A DNA stretch of 13,740 bases from Bifidobacterium breve (lineage in GTDB: Bacteria; Actinomycetota; Actinomycetes; Nanopelagicales; Nanopelagicaceae), in NCBI GenBank assembly GCA_945866155.1, contig CAMBGL010000023.1:1-13740 (forward strand). The letters are read 5' to 3'. The position numbers and the translations under genes are program-made. The notes beneath the pieces are model-generated. The model saw only the letters and a list, made by a program, of their open reading frames with translations, ran no database searches and had not been told where the DNA came from. How positions within the stretch are numbered: the stretch's first letter is position 1; the number at the start of each line of letters is the position of its first letter. Below are positions 7,411-13,740 of the stretch, piece by piece.

Positions 7411-7439
7411 TTGACATTATTTTCGTGGATGAATTCAAC
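7411..7439 (+). promoter_or_regulatory. Possible promoter for the signal peptidase operon
   Basis: TTGACA at 7411-7416 is an exact -35 consensus, just after the terminator and 42 bases before the peptidase start. The hexamer 17 bases further on, TTCAAC (7434-7439), is a poor -10, so the assignment rests on the -35 and on the need for a promoter after a strong terminator. Confidence 0.35.
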
Positions 7440-7458
7440 AGAGAAGAATTGGTGATTC

Positions 7459-8157
7459 ATGGCTAAGCTCGACGATGAGCTAAATGGAGATTCTCCTATT
7501 CAAATTGGAACAATGGAGATGTGGATAGATAAGAAGTCACATATTCCAGAATCAAATGTTCTTGTAACTGTCTCTGATCTAGCCGGTGAACATAGCTACT
7601 TGGTAACAGGTGGCAAAATTGTGAAGACTAAATCTTCGCTTTTTGTTCAAGCTCCAGAGGAGCGTGTCGTCGTTGGCACACGCTCGTGGTACCGCAAAGC
7701 AACTGTTCTCACGCGTTGGTTTGGATATGTTCTGGTATTTATCCTATTTTCCTTCTCGATACTCTCATTTCAGGGCTCCATCAAGGCTCGTGTAGTGCTG
7801 ACTGGCTCAATGGTGCCAGTAATTAACCCTGGCGACATAATCTTGACAACGCCGCCTTCTAATATCACTCCAAAAATTGGCAGCATTGTCGCCTATGTAG
7901 GGCGCCGCTTTGATGGAACCGCAGTTGGTGTTTTCTCACACCGAATTATTGGCGGAAATGCTCAGACTGGCTTTATCGTCAAAGGTGATGCCAACCCCGC
8001 ACCTGACATTCAGAATCCAACGATCCCAGATATTACAGGCGTTGTAATTTTTGTGATACCACTCATTGGAAAATTCCTCACACCGAAATCTCTGATGGTC
8101 ATCATCCCGCTTATTTTTGGTCTGTGGCTCATCCTCGATGCACTCAAAAATGAGTAA
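7459..8157 (+). CDS. SipW/ER-type signal peptidase I with N-terminal cytosolic extension
   Basis: 232 residues. A hydrophobic anchor (about 88-104) precedes the catalytic box L-T-G-S-M-V-P with Ser117, then N-P-G-D-I-I-L. Next come F-S-H-R-I with His161, the G-D-A-N box (Asp177), Asp183 and the closing G-V-V-I-F-V-I-P-L-I-G, and a second membrane segment (about 212-228). A Ser/His pair, with no general-base Lys, is the mark of the archaeal/ER type that includes Bacillus SipW, which matures TasA and TapA. This type often serves a small set of dedicated substrates, and the exported paralogues around it are good candidates. About 85 residues precede the anchor, far more than SipW usually has; they are polar and beta-like and match nothing I know. 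The ribosome site is weak (GGTG, four bases from the ATG). The stop overlaps the next start by eight bases. Confidence 0.9.
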   Translation: MAKLDDELNGDSPIQIGTMEMWIDKKSHIPESNVLVTVSDLAGEHSYLVTGGKIVKTKSSLFVQAPEERVVVGTRSWYRKATVLTRWFGYVLVFILFSFSILSFQGSIKARVVLTGSMVPVINPGDIILTTPPSNITPKIGSIVAYVGRRFDGTAVGVFSHRIIGGNAQTGFIVKGDANPAPDIQNPTIPDITGVVIFVIPLIGKFLTPKSLMVIIPLIFGLWLILDALKNE

Positions 8158-9718
8158 GAAGTTATTTTCATTTCTGTTCGCAGCTCTCTATCTTCTCTTA
8201 TCGGTACCCTCTGCCCATGCAATAGAGATTCCACTTTTGACATGGGAGCGAGGAAAAGTCCAAAATATTGTTGTTGGTGATGCCTCGCAACAGAAGAACT
8301 GGACAATAAAACTTCTCTCCGAAAAAAATTCAGTAATTACTTTTACTGGGAGTAGAGAGAATTCTCGTGGATTTATTGTTTATTCAGGAGAGTTACCATC
8401 AGATTTGCCACTTGGCCAATATTCTGTCCTTGTATTTGGAGATGGAAGTGTATCTGGAACTCAAATAGCACTTGTTCGTGTTACTGCACTCAAACGTTTT
8501 AGCATTCTAGATTCAACTCATGATGTCGGAATTCTCGGAATCTGTCTGACATTTTTACTTGTCCTACTTTCAACTATGAGGATAAAGAAATATGCACTCG
8601 TAAGATTTTTTAGAGAAGATAAACTCAACGAGGATGGAACACTTCTTTATGCAAAAAATATTCCTCGATTTGTCTACAGATATTATCTATTTAGGGGCAA
8701 TTCACTAAAAAGTTTCAAACCATCTTTGGCGAGATTTCTTTTGGAGTACGACGATTCATTCCTACATAAATTATCTCCATTAGCCTGGGTAATTTTGCCA
8801 ACAGTGGCTCTTTTTGCTGGTATTCAAGGTGGGTTCGTCACCGGAGACCAGACTCTAAAATTTCCACTTTACTCATTAGCGCTACTCACAATTATCTCTA
8901 TGATTGATGCCTATAGTGCGATTTTCGTTATCTCAGGCTTTGTCATAGCCCAGATCATCCTCGGTGAAGTTATGAATTTTCGGGTCGTTCTTGCATTAGC
9001 AGCCCTTGGGCTGGCTTGGGTTGGTACAGGCTTGCTCTCTTCTCATCTGCAATTACTTATGGTGCAGGAATTGAGGCATGAGAATAGGTTTGGCAAAGGC
9101 CTAGCCAAGAAAATCTCTATGGTTGCAGTCACTTCTCTCTCTAGCTCGATTTTTTTCTTTCTCGCATTTTTGCTTGCGCAAAGCCTTTCAAATAATTCTG
9201 TCATGGATCGTGGAGTAGTACTTTTTGTTGCAGCCCTTGTCGGAATAATCTCAGCGAGCAAGTTTTTTATTTACGATGCCCAAGATTCAAGGATTTTTAG
9301 AAGTGCAAGTATAGATAGCAACAAAGATAATCATCATAATGTTGACCAAATAATCTCACCTTTTTGGACTACTTTGATAGCACTTGCAACATTCTTTGGG
9401 GCATTTGTTTGGACAGAAAATTGGTCAATCTCCTTAGCCTTTGGCCTTCTCAATGTTATTTATTTTGGGCTACTTTTACTGAAATTTACCTCCCATAATT
9501 TCAGATATATTTTGAAGTGGGAGAGATCTATCCTTATCGAACCTCTCACTATGGCCTTACTGAGCTACTGTGTATTTATTTATGTTGATAGGTTGCCTCT
9601 ACAAACCATTGATCGCTCAATGATTTTTATTTTTTGCGTCTACATTATTGCAATATTTCATAGCGTTCTAAGTCACGTGCTCGAAATTACTCAGAATTCC
9701 ACGGTGAGTCGAGCGTGA
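8150..9718 (+). CDS. Polytopic membrane protein with N-terminal extracytoplasmic beta domain, unknown function
   Basis: 522 residues from the ATG at 8150, which overlaps the peptidase stop (ATGAGTAA). An in-frame TTG at 8117 would place charged residues before the signal and is unlikely. A signal peptide ends A-H-A after residue 24. Residues about 25-115 look like an Ig-type beta sandwich (T-W-E-R-G near the start, L-P-L-G-Q-Y-S-V near the end). A helix at about 126-142 follows, then a basic cytosolic segment (about 143-207). After that come about nine or ten further membrane helices to the C-terminus (about 210-230, 238-272, 278-304, 322-346, 354-375, 403-421, 427-445, 465-480 and 490-508, some possibly double). 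I see no transporter, glycosyltransferase or protease motif. Being tightly coupled to the peptidase and followed by the collagen-like gene, it may act in export, anchoring or assembly of the substrates; that is inference. Confidence 0.75.
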   Translation: MSKKLFSFLFAALYLLLSVPSAHAIEIPLLTWERGKVQNIVVGDASQQKNWTIKLLSEKNSVITFTGSRENSRGFIVYSGELPSDLPLGQYSVLVFGDGSVSGTQIALVRVTALKRFSILDSTHDVGILGICLTFLLVLLSTMRIKKYALVRFFREDKLNEDGTLLYAKNIPRFVYRYYLFRGNSLKSFKPSLARFLLEYDDSFLHKLSPLAWVILPTVALFAGIQGGFVTGDQTLKFPLYSLALLTIISMIDAYSAIFVISGFVIAQIILGEVMNFRVVLALAALGLAWVGTGLLSSHLQLLMVQELRHENRFGKGLAKKISMVAVTSLSSSIFFFLAFLLAQSLSNNSVMDRGVVLFVAALVGIISASKFFIYDAQDSRIFRSASIDSNKDNHHNVDQIISPFWTTLIALATFFGAFVWTENWSISLAFGLLNVIYFGLLLLKFTSHNFRYILKWERSILIEPLTMALLSYCVFIYVDRLPLQTIDRSMIFIFCVYIIAIFHSVLSHVLEITQNSTVSRA

Positions 9719-10626
9719 AAAAGTTACTATTTTTCATAGTAATTTTGCTATTTGCGCGCGGTGCTACTTTTTTCGAAACAAATGCAGGGAAAGAGCCCAT
9801 GCAGTACGAGAATTTGTTGCTGGGATTTGAATTAGGGTCTAACGCAAATTTCAATCAAGTACTAGCTGTGGTCGTCGGCCCACAAGGGCTAGCTGGCGCA
9901 GCTGGGGTTGCAGGAAAAAATGGTTTTGTTGGAATTAACGGATCTGCTGGAGCTAACGGATTAGATGGTGCTCCAGGAGTTGTTGGTCCAAGTGGTGCTC
10001 CAGGAGTTACTGGATTACCAGGAAGAGATGGTGCAATTGGGAGAGATGGTGCAATTGGTTCACCAGGCACACCCGGTAGAACTGGAGCAACAGGGACGGC
10101 AGGTCAACCAGGTTCGTCATCGGGTGGAGGAGGCGCTATCGCAATGATTTCTCTGCCAACGGGTGATTCAAATTGCCCAACGGGTGGTACGAAATTTGTT
10201 GCAAGTGATGCTTCAGTGTCGTATGCATGCAATGGATCCAAGGGCGATGTCGCATTTAGTGCAGGGGTTGGAAGTATTAGCGTCTGTGATGTTGCAATAG
10301 ATATTGGAATGATTAGTCATTTGGATCTTGATTTAGGGCGCTTTACTTTGGATGGTATTCGAGTATCAAGTATGGATTCGAAATGCGAAGGAGATAGGTT
10401 AGATATTACGTTATCTACAACAGCTATTGGCGGAGAATCATTGCCCTTTATTTGTACGGTATTGAGCCTGCCTGACCCACTTGGTGGCGACCTCTATCTG
10501 ACGCGCACAGGGTATAATTTGAAGTATGGAGAATCAGGATTAGTAGTCCCATTGTTCTGCGATCCCTCGCTGAGCGCGATGGACCTGACAATTCTAGATT
10601 CCATACTTGGATTTCAACTGTCATGA
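9715..10626 (+). CDS. Secreted collagen-like protein with C-terminal two-Cys domain
   Basis: 303 residues, starting with GTG that overlaps the previous stop (GTGA); GGTGAG lies six bases upstream. A signal peptide (about 1-19) and a short segment (20-54) precede 27 unbroken Gly-X-Y triplets (residues 55-135), enough for a stable trimeric collagen-like stalk. After a Ser-Gly linker comes C-P-T-G-G-T-K-F...Y-A-C-N-G-S-K-G (Cys154, Cys172), a small motif commonly found next to bacterial collagen repeats. The last part (about 180-303) carries V-G-S-I-S-V-C-D (Cys191) and I-R-V-S-S-M-D-S-K-C-E-G-D (Cys224). It lines up with the A-C-D and C-x-G-K motifs of the small exported proteins at 5707, 6644 and 11868. 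It may be a minor or tip component of the same structure, with the stalk presenting the shared domain. No LPXTG or lipobox anchor is seen. Confidence 0.85.
   Translation: MKKLLFFIVILLFARGATFFETNAGKEPMQYENLLLGFELGSNANFNQVLAVVVGPQGLAGAAGVAGKNGFVGINGSAGANGLDGAPGVVGPSGAPGVTGLPGRDGAIGRDGAIGSPGTPGRTGATGTAGQPGSSSGGGGAIAMISLPTGDSNCPTGGTKFVASDASVSYACNGSKGDVAFSAGVGSISVCDVAIDIGMISHLDLDLGRFTLDGIRVSSMDSKCEGDRLDITLSTTAIGGESLPFICTVLSLPDPLGGDLYLTRTGYNLKYGESGLVVPLFCDPSLSAMDLTILDSILGFQLS
9877..10119 (+). repeat. Collagen-type Gly-X-Y coding repeat
   Basis: 81 codons encode 27 uninterrupted Gly-X-Y triplets. Two DNA-level repeats show recent expansion: GGTGCTCCAGGAGTT occurs at 9967-9981 and 9994-10008 (27 bases apart), and AGAGATGGTGCAATTGG occurs in tandem with an 18-base period at 10024-10059, encoding G-R-D-G-A-I twice. 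Both periods are whole triplets, so slippage keeps the frame and changes stalk length. Confidence 0.9.
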
Positions 10627-10654
10627 TTAATAAGTAGGAAGAGAACTAACTCAA

Positions 10655-11338
10655 ATGGCAGAGAAGAAAAAGGCTATCCCCAATAAGCCAATTGTTTCGC
10701 GTGTTCCGCTTCCGGTATCTGATTCTGCTTTAGTTATTGATTTACCAGATGGGCAAAAATTAGTGATTGGAAAGATGGGTCAAGGCACTGTTATTGAAGT
10801 GGCAACCTGGCGTGGTGTGGGACGCCCTGATTCACGGACGAGTCGAATGATGTTTGGAATGTCGAGTGCTGAAATAGATGTTGAAAATCCAGACTCAGAA
10901 GTAAATAAATCTACAGATTTTTCTGGAAATTTAGTGTCACAGATTCTTAACTATCCTCTTGCCCTGATTAGATGGCTTTTCAATATTCAACATGTACCAA
11001 AGCCAAAGAAAAATAAAGATGGAAGCAGGAAACTTATTGTTCAGGGTGATGATTCCCAGAATAAATCAGCGAGTATAGGAATCAAGGGTTCGGCTCTAAA
11101 AATTATCCAACAAATCGTTCAAAAAGTCGTGCCCGTGCTTTCTAAGGTTTACAGAGCAGGTAGAGAGCAAATCGTGAAGGGGATAAAGAAGAAGAGTCCC
11201 GGAAAGAGTAAGGCGCAAGAATTAACGAGTGCCGATCTAGATGTTGAGAAGTGGCTTGAGTCATTGACGACTTCTACACGGAAAAACCAAATATCTTCGG
11301 GCATTACCACCCCAAAAATCGAGAAAAAGAAGAAATAA
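10655..11338 (+). CDS. Basic hydrophilic protein, unknown function, likely cytosolic
   Basis: 227 residues, 28 bases after the collagen-like gene and probably in the same operon. No family is recognised. There is no signal peptide. Residues about 20-70 look like a small beta domain (A-L-V-I-D-L-P-D-G-Q-K-L-V-I-G-K, then G-T-V-I-E-V-A-T-W-R-G). Residues about 91-113 form an amphipathic to hydrophobic helix (L-N-Y-P-L-A-L-I-R-W-L-F) that could lie on or dip into the membrane. The rest is Lys/Arg-rich and helical, with a second helix at about 145-178 and the C-terminus ending in Lys-Lys-Lys-Lys. A basic, membrane-touching cytosolic protein beside a peptidase and a polytopic protein could be an inner-face accessory of the assembly system. 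That is inference from position only. The ribosome site (AGGAAGAG) is rather far from the ATG. Confidence 0.65.
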   Translation: MAEKKKAIPNKPIVSRVPLPVSDSALVIDLPDGQKLVIGKMGQGTVIEVATWRGVGRPDSRTSRMMFGMSSAEIDVENPDSEVNKSTDFSGNLVSQILNYPLALIRWLFNIQHVPKPKKNKDGSRKLIVQGDDSQNKSASIGIKGSALKIIQQIVQKVVPVLSKVYRAGREQIVKGIKKKSPGKSKAQELTSADLDVEKWLESLTTSTRKNQISSGITTPKIEKKKK

Positions 11339-11427
11339 AACTATTCAAATAAATGCCAATTCAGGCTCATCCCGCTCCTTAAACGGTATTCTGAGACTGT
11401 GTATTTGCTTCTGGAAGGGTTGGGTAG

Positions 11428-11787
11428 ATGAGCGATAATTCAAAACGCGGAATCGTTTTTGCAGCAATTCTTCTTGTAATTTTATACGCACTTGGCCTCC
11501 GAATTGATCATCCTAAATCTGGATTGAAAAATGCTTTGGGTACTGCTGAATCATCTGTTGCTATTTATTGGCATAAGTCTGAAATTAGTGTCGGCGATAA
11601 AGTATTAGTTACAACAAAAACACCGGGCAAGAGTCCAAAACTTGCTCTTGTAAATAATGTAAATACCGATTATGTAGACGTTCAGACAGGTGATGGTTTC
11701 GAAAGAGTAACTAGGTCCGATGTACGAGGTTCACTAGTTATGATTTTCCCCTTCTTGGGTACATTTTTAGGCTTTGTGGGATTATAG
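11428..11787 (+). CDS. Small membrane protein resembling a catalytically dead SipW-type signal peptidase
   Basis: 119 residues: an N-terminal hydrophobic helix (about 8-24), a polar exterior part, and a hydrophobic C-terminus (about 102-119). The order of elements matches the peptidase at 7459. V-G-D-K-V-L-V-T-T corresponds to P-G-D-I-I-L-T-T, Q-T-G-D-G-F to the V-K-G-D-A-N region, and S-D-V-R-G-S-L-V-M-I-F-P-F-L-G-T-F to P-D-I-T-G-V-V-I-F-V-I-P-L-I-G-K-F. Where the peptidase has G-S-M (Ser117) this protein has Y-W-H, and where it has S-H-R (His161) it has an N-N stretch, so both catalytic residues are missing. It also lacks the second anchor and the long N-terminal extension. It could be an accessory, chaperone or competitor for substrates; the homology itself comes from alignment by eye. 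GAAGGG and GGGTAG precede the ATG. It lies 89 bases after the previous gene. Confidence 0.6.
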   Translation: MSDNSKRGIVFAAILLVILYALGLRIDHPKSGLKNALGTAESSVAIYWHKSEISVGDKVLVTTKTPGKSPKLALVNNVNTDYVDVQTGDGFERVTRSDVRGSLVMIFPFLGTFLGFVGL

Positions 11788-11805
11788 AAAATGATTTCAT
11801 TTTTC
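11788..11805 (+). terminator. Possible weak AT-rich hairpin
   Basis: AAAATG (11788-11793) and CATTTT (11798-11803) form a 6-bp AT-rich stem with a 4-base loop directly after the stop codon, running into a T. It is too weak to be a confident terminator and overlaps the possible -35 of the next promoter. Confidence 0.2.
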
Positions 11806-11829
11806 ATAATTTAGTATCCAAGGTATAAT
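11801..11829 (+). promoter_or_regulatory. Sigma-70-type promoter for the gene at 11868
   Basis: A perfect TATAAT (11824-11829) stands 17 bases after TTTTCA (11801-11806), which matches four of six -35 positions. Transcription would start near 11836, giving a leader of about 30 bases that contains the ribosome site AGGAG (11858-11862), five bases from the ATG. This is the clearest promoter in the window. Confidence 0.7.
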
Positions 11830-11867
11830 TATAAGTGCCCACGGTCATCCCCAACTGAGGAGAATAT

Positions 11868-12593
11868 ATGAGCCTCATCGAAATTGAACAACCGTCGCAA
11901 AATCCTAAAAGATTCCCGAAGTCGTTTATGCTTGTGGCTATTTCCATGGCAATTATTTCAATGGGTGTAGCTGTTGGAGCTCTTATCAATGCGGGCGGAG
12001 CAAACAATGCTACTACAGAACTTGGAATGGGGTTAGTCGAAACTCCTGCTTGCGATAATGAAGTTACTTTCCAACCTTACGCAAGTATCGAAAATAGATC
12101 AGACCCAGCAATCACACTAAATGAAATACAGATTACCGAAATTTCTTCAAATTGTGCAGGTAAGGATTTTATTATTACCGCCGTAGGTGATGACGGGTCG
12201 CAGTTGGCACTTAGTCGAAATGAAACTGGTACGACATATACGTCAGTACGAATTCATTTTTCTAAATTTTTAGGTGTAAATGACACTGTGGATAATGATG
12301 GAAATTTTGAAAATATGTTCACTTTAGTTGACGGAAATCCTAATGCAATCGTTGTTAGGGCAATATCAGGGCTTGACCAAATTGCTGACCTACCTGACAA
12401 TCCAGCTGGTTCTGGGATTGTGGATTGGAATGGCGATAATCCGTACCTCTATTGGGAGATGCCAGCAGATAATAACTCGGTATCAATTACATTTGACCCT
12501 GCAGCAATTGATGGATCATCTCTCGAAGGCTTTTTGAATCCTAGAATTATTAAACTTTTTACCTTAGAGAGCACAGATCATGTTGAGCCATAA
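11868..12593 (+). CDS. Small exported protein with two-Cys domain (paralogue 3), Asp/Asn-rich
   Basis: 241 residues. A polar leader (1-18) precedes a hydrophobic segment (about 19-40, ending G-A-L-I-N-A), then T-E-L-G-M-G-L-V-E-T-P-A-C-D (Cys62) and I-Q-I-T-E-I-S-S-N-C-A-G-K (Cys96). These correspond to the F-G-Q-G...A-C-D and V-S-N...C-x-G-K motifs of the proteins at 5707 and 6644, though the Cys spacing here is 34 rather than 41 and overall identity is low. The mature part is acidic, with many Asp and Asn residues (D-P-A, D-G-N, N-D-T-V-D-N-D-G-N), which could bind calcium; that is a guess from composition. It has its own good promoter and ribosome site, so it can be expressed independently of the peptidase operon. 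Its stop faces the convergent surface-protein gene 28 bases away. Confidence 0.7.
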   Translation: MSLIEIEQPSQNPKRFPKSFMLVAISMAIISMGVAVGALINAGGANNATTELGMGLVETPACDNEVTFQPYASIENRSDPAITLNEIQITEISSNCAGKDFIITAVGDDGSQLALSRNETGTTYTSVRIHFSKFLGVNDTVDNDGNFENMFTLVDGNPNAIVVRAISGLDQIADLPDNPAGSGIVDWNGDNPYLYWEMPADNNSVSITFDPAAIDGSSLEGFLNPRIIKLFTLESTDHVEP

Positions 12594-12621
12594 TTAGGAC
12601 AGGTTTGAAATATATCTACTA

Positions 12622-13740
12622 TTAGGTGCGTGGATAAACTCTAACTTGAAATACTGCTGAGGTACGTACTGGATTGGCAGTATTATTAGGAGTCAACACT
12701 GCAGAGATTTTAGGCTGCCCGAATGTTGATGGTTTCCAAATGCACTGCGCTGGATTCAATACTGTGGCCCTAATAGCGTTACATCCTGGTATCGGCCGGC
12801 CATCTTGCAAGAATTGTACTTTTCCTGGATCTCCAACACCAAGGGTTATTGTGACACTTGATTGATATTCAAATTCTAGGGCTCCACCGGTGAATCCTAA
12901 ATCCATGATTGCCAGCCCATCAATAAAATCGACAACACCTCCCCAAGAAATATCGTTATAGATCGAATCATTTCCAGCACGTGTAACTGTAATTACACAA
13001 TCACCAACTGTTGTGCGCCTCAGAGTGCTTCCTGTAAGCGTGCAACCCTCGCTAGTAGTGTCATAGGTAAGCGCTCCTCCAGAAGAACCACCAGTTATTC
13101 TCAAAACCAGATCTGCCGTTGTTCGGCCTTGCGGAGTCGTCAAAGTCAATGGCGATTGTTCAGCCTTGGTGACATATAACGATGCTTCATCTGAAATTTC
13201 GCTACTTGTTGTTCCTGATTTTGTGTTTGTAATTCGTACACGATATTTGTAAGAATTATAAGAAGTAGTCAGTGATGGAGTTGTATATGAATTTGTGGTT
13301 GCGCCACTTCCGCCTGAAACATTTTGCCAAGTAGTCCCATCTGATGAGTATTCCCATTGATATGTGCTGACCCCATTTGCCGATACCGTGGCGCTAAAGT
13401 TGGCGGTCTGAAGGGCGACCTTATAAAGATTTTCGGGCTGTGAAGAAATTGTTATAGAGCCCGCTGATGAATTAGTAGTGACACTAATTTTACTTGACTC
13501 AGACGAATTCAAATATCTACCAGAACCTACTGTAGTTATCGAAATCATATAATTTGTATTATCAGCGATATCCGAAAAGTTACTTGCTGTTACCGTAAGA
13601 CTTGTAGTCGCTCCACTATTGACAGTTAATGCCTTGAGCAGATTAGTTCCTGAGGAATCATAAATGTTGACTGTGTAACTATCAGCATTAGATATGGCGG
13701 CTGCCCAACTCAAATCCATAGATTTCACTGTTTCTGAAGT
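12622..13740 (-). CDS. Large secreted protein with FN3-like and Ig-like modules, C-terminal part
   Basis: The frame is open to the window edge, so the N-terminus is missing; 372 residues are visible. The visible order begins with a fibronectin-III-like module (about 1-85; L-S-W-A-A-A, S-Y-T-V-N-I-Y-D). An Ig-like module follows (about 95-185; T-Y-Q-W-E-Y-S-S-D-G, then Y-K-Y-R-V-R-I-T-N). Next is a third module (about 190-265) of the actinobacterial surface type with paired Cys (G-G-S-S-G-G-A-L-T-Y, E-G-C-T-L-T-G, V-G-D-C-V-I-T-V-T). A last beta module with two Cys (P-G-C-N, Q-C-I-W) ends V-R-V-Y-P-R-T. No C-terminal anchor, transmembrane helix or LPXTG is present. Such proteins are usually adhesins or envelope proteins; binding partner unknown. 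It is convergent with the gene at 11868 and no terminator is visible between them. Confidence 0.8.
   Translation of the reverse strand, partial: TSETVKSMDLSWAAAISNADSYTVNIYDSSGTNLLKALTVNSGATTSLTVTASNFSDIADNTNYMISITTVGSGRYLNSSESSKISVTTNSSAGSITISSQPENLYKVALQTANFSATVSANGVSTYQWEYSSDGTTWQNVSGGSGATTNSYTTPSLTTSYNSYKYRVRITNTKSGTTSSEISDEASLYVTKAEQSPLTLTTPQGRTTADLVLRITGGSSGGALTYDTTSEGCTLTGSTLRRTTVGDCVITVTRAGNDSIYNDISWGGVVDFIDGLAIMDLGFTGGALEFEYQSSVTITLGVGDPGKVQFLQDGRPIPGCNAIRATVLNPAQCIWKPSTFGQPKISAVLTPNNTANPVRTSAVFQVRVYPRT

Noticed and set aside
7411..7416. TTGACA treated as a confident promoter
   Set aside because: No good -10 hexamer lies at 15-19 bases, so it is listed only at low confidence.
9855..10070. 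Antisense open frame rich in Pro-Gly triplets opposite the collagen repeat
   Set aside because: Gly-X-Y coding DNA (GGN/CCN) read backwards gives a proline-rich frame automatically; no start site or ribosome site supports it.
10655..10810. Similarity between the basic protein's beta segment and the peptidase N-terminal extension
   Set aside because: Both have a V-x-D-L-x-x-G-x-x-x-L-V-like pattern, but matches are few and generic to beta strands, too weak to claim homology by eye.
11868..12593. Calcium-binding EF-hand or dockerin repeats in the Asp/Asn-rich region
   Set aside because: The acidic segments do not follow the regular spacing of EF-hand or dockerin loops.

Overview
The window looks like a piece of chromosome from a low-GC, free-living actinobacterium. 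Genes are tightly packed, start codons TTG and GTG are frequent, at least one gene appears leaderless, and there are actinobacterial-style secreted proteins with Ser/Pro-rich linkers and Ig-like repeats. The gene style resembles freshwater acI / Nanopelagicales genomes. That placement is inference from style and not from a marker gene. No rRNA, tRNA, CRISPR, insertion sequence or integrase was seen.

Layout. (1) 1-786: the 3' end of a short-chain dehydrogenase gene and a lipoprotein FKBP-type prolyl isomerase, on the + strand. (2) 795-4581, minus strand: a three-gene signalling operon with overlapping stop/start codons. It encodes a NarL/LuxR-type response regulator, a membrane sensor-like protein with no ATPase domain and a degenerate H-box, and a full-length membrane histidine kinase. 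(3) 4763-5602, + strand: a probably leaderless gene for a secreted Ser/Pro-rich protein. (4) 5707-7327: two genes for related small exported proteins. The second has a near-perfect Shine-Dalgarno site, a possible structured leader and a very strong terminator, which suggests abundant product. (5) 7459-11338: an apparent operon of a SipW/ER-type signal peptidase, a polytopic membrane protein with an extracytoplasmic beta domain, a collagen-like secreted protein, and a basic cytosolic protein. (6) 11428-12593: a small membrane protein that looks like a signal peptidase without catalytic residues, then a third exported small protein with its own promoter. (7) 12622 to the window end, minus strand: the C-terminal part of a large secreted protein with FN3-like and Ig-like modules.

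The main idea is that 5707-12593 is a dedicated surface-structure locus. A SipW-type peptidase is surrounded by at least four proteins sharing one two-cysteine beta domain: three small ones with a cytosolic leader, a membrane segment and the domain, and the C-terminus of the collagen-like protein. This resembles the logic of the Bacillus sipW-tasA fibre operon, but the substrates show no clear sequence match to TasA or camelysin beyond general layout. The catalytically dead peptidase paralogue, the unknown polytopic protein and the collagen-tipped member make it a good candidate for an undescribed fibre or envelope-appendage system. The neighbouring two-component system could regulate it, but only proximity supports that.
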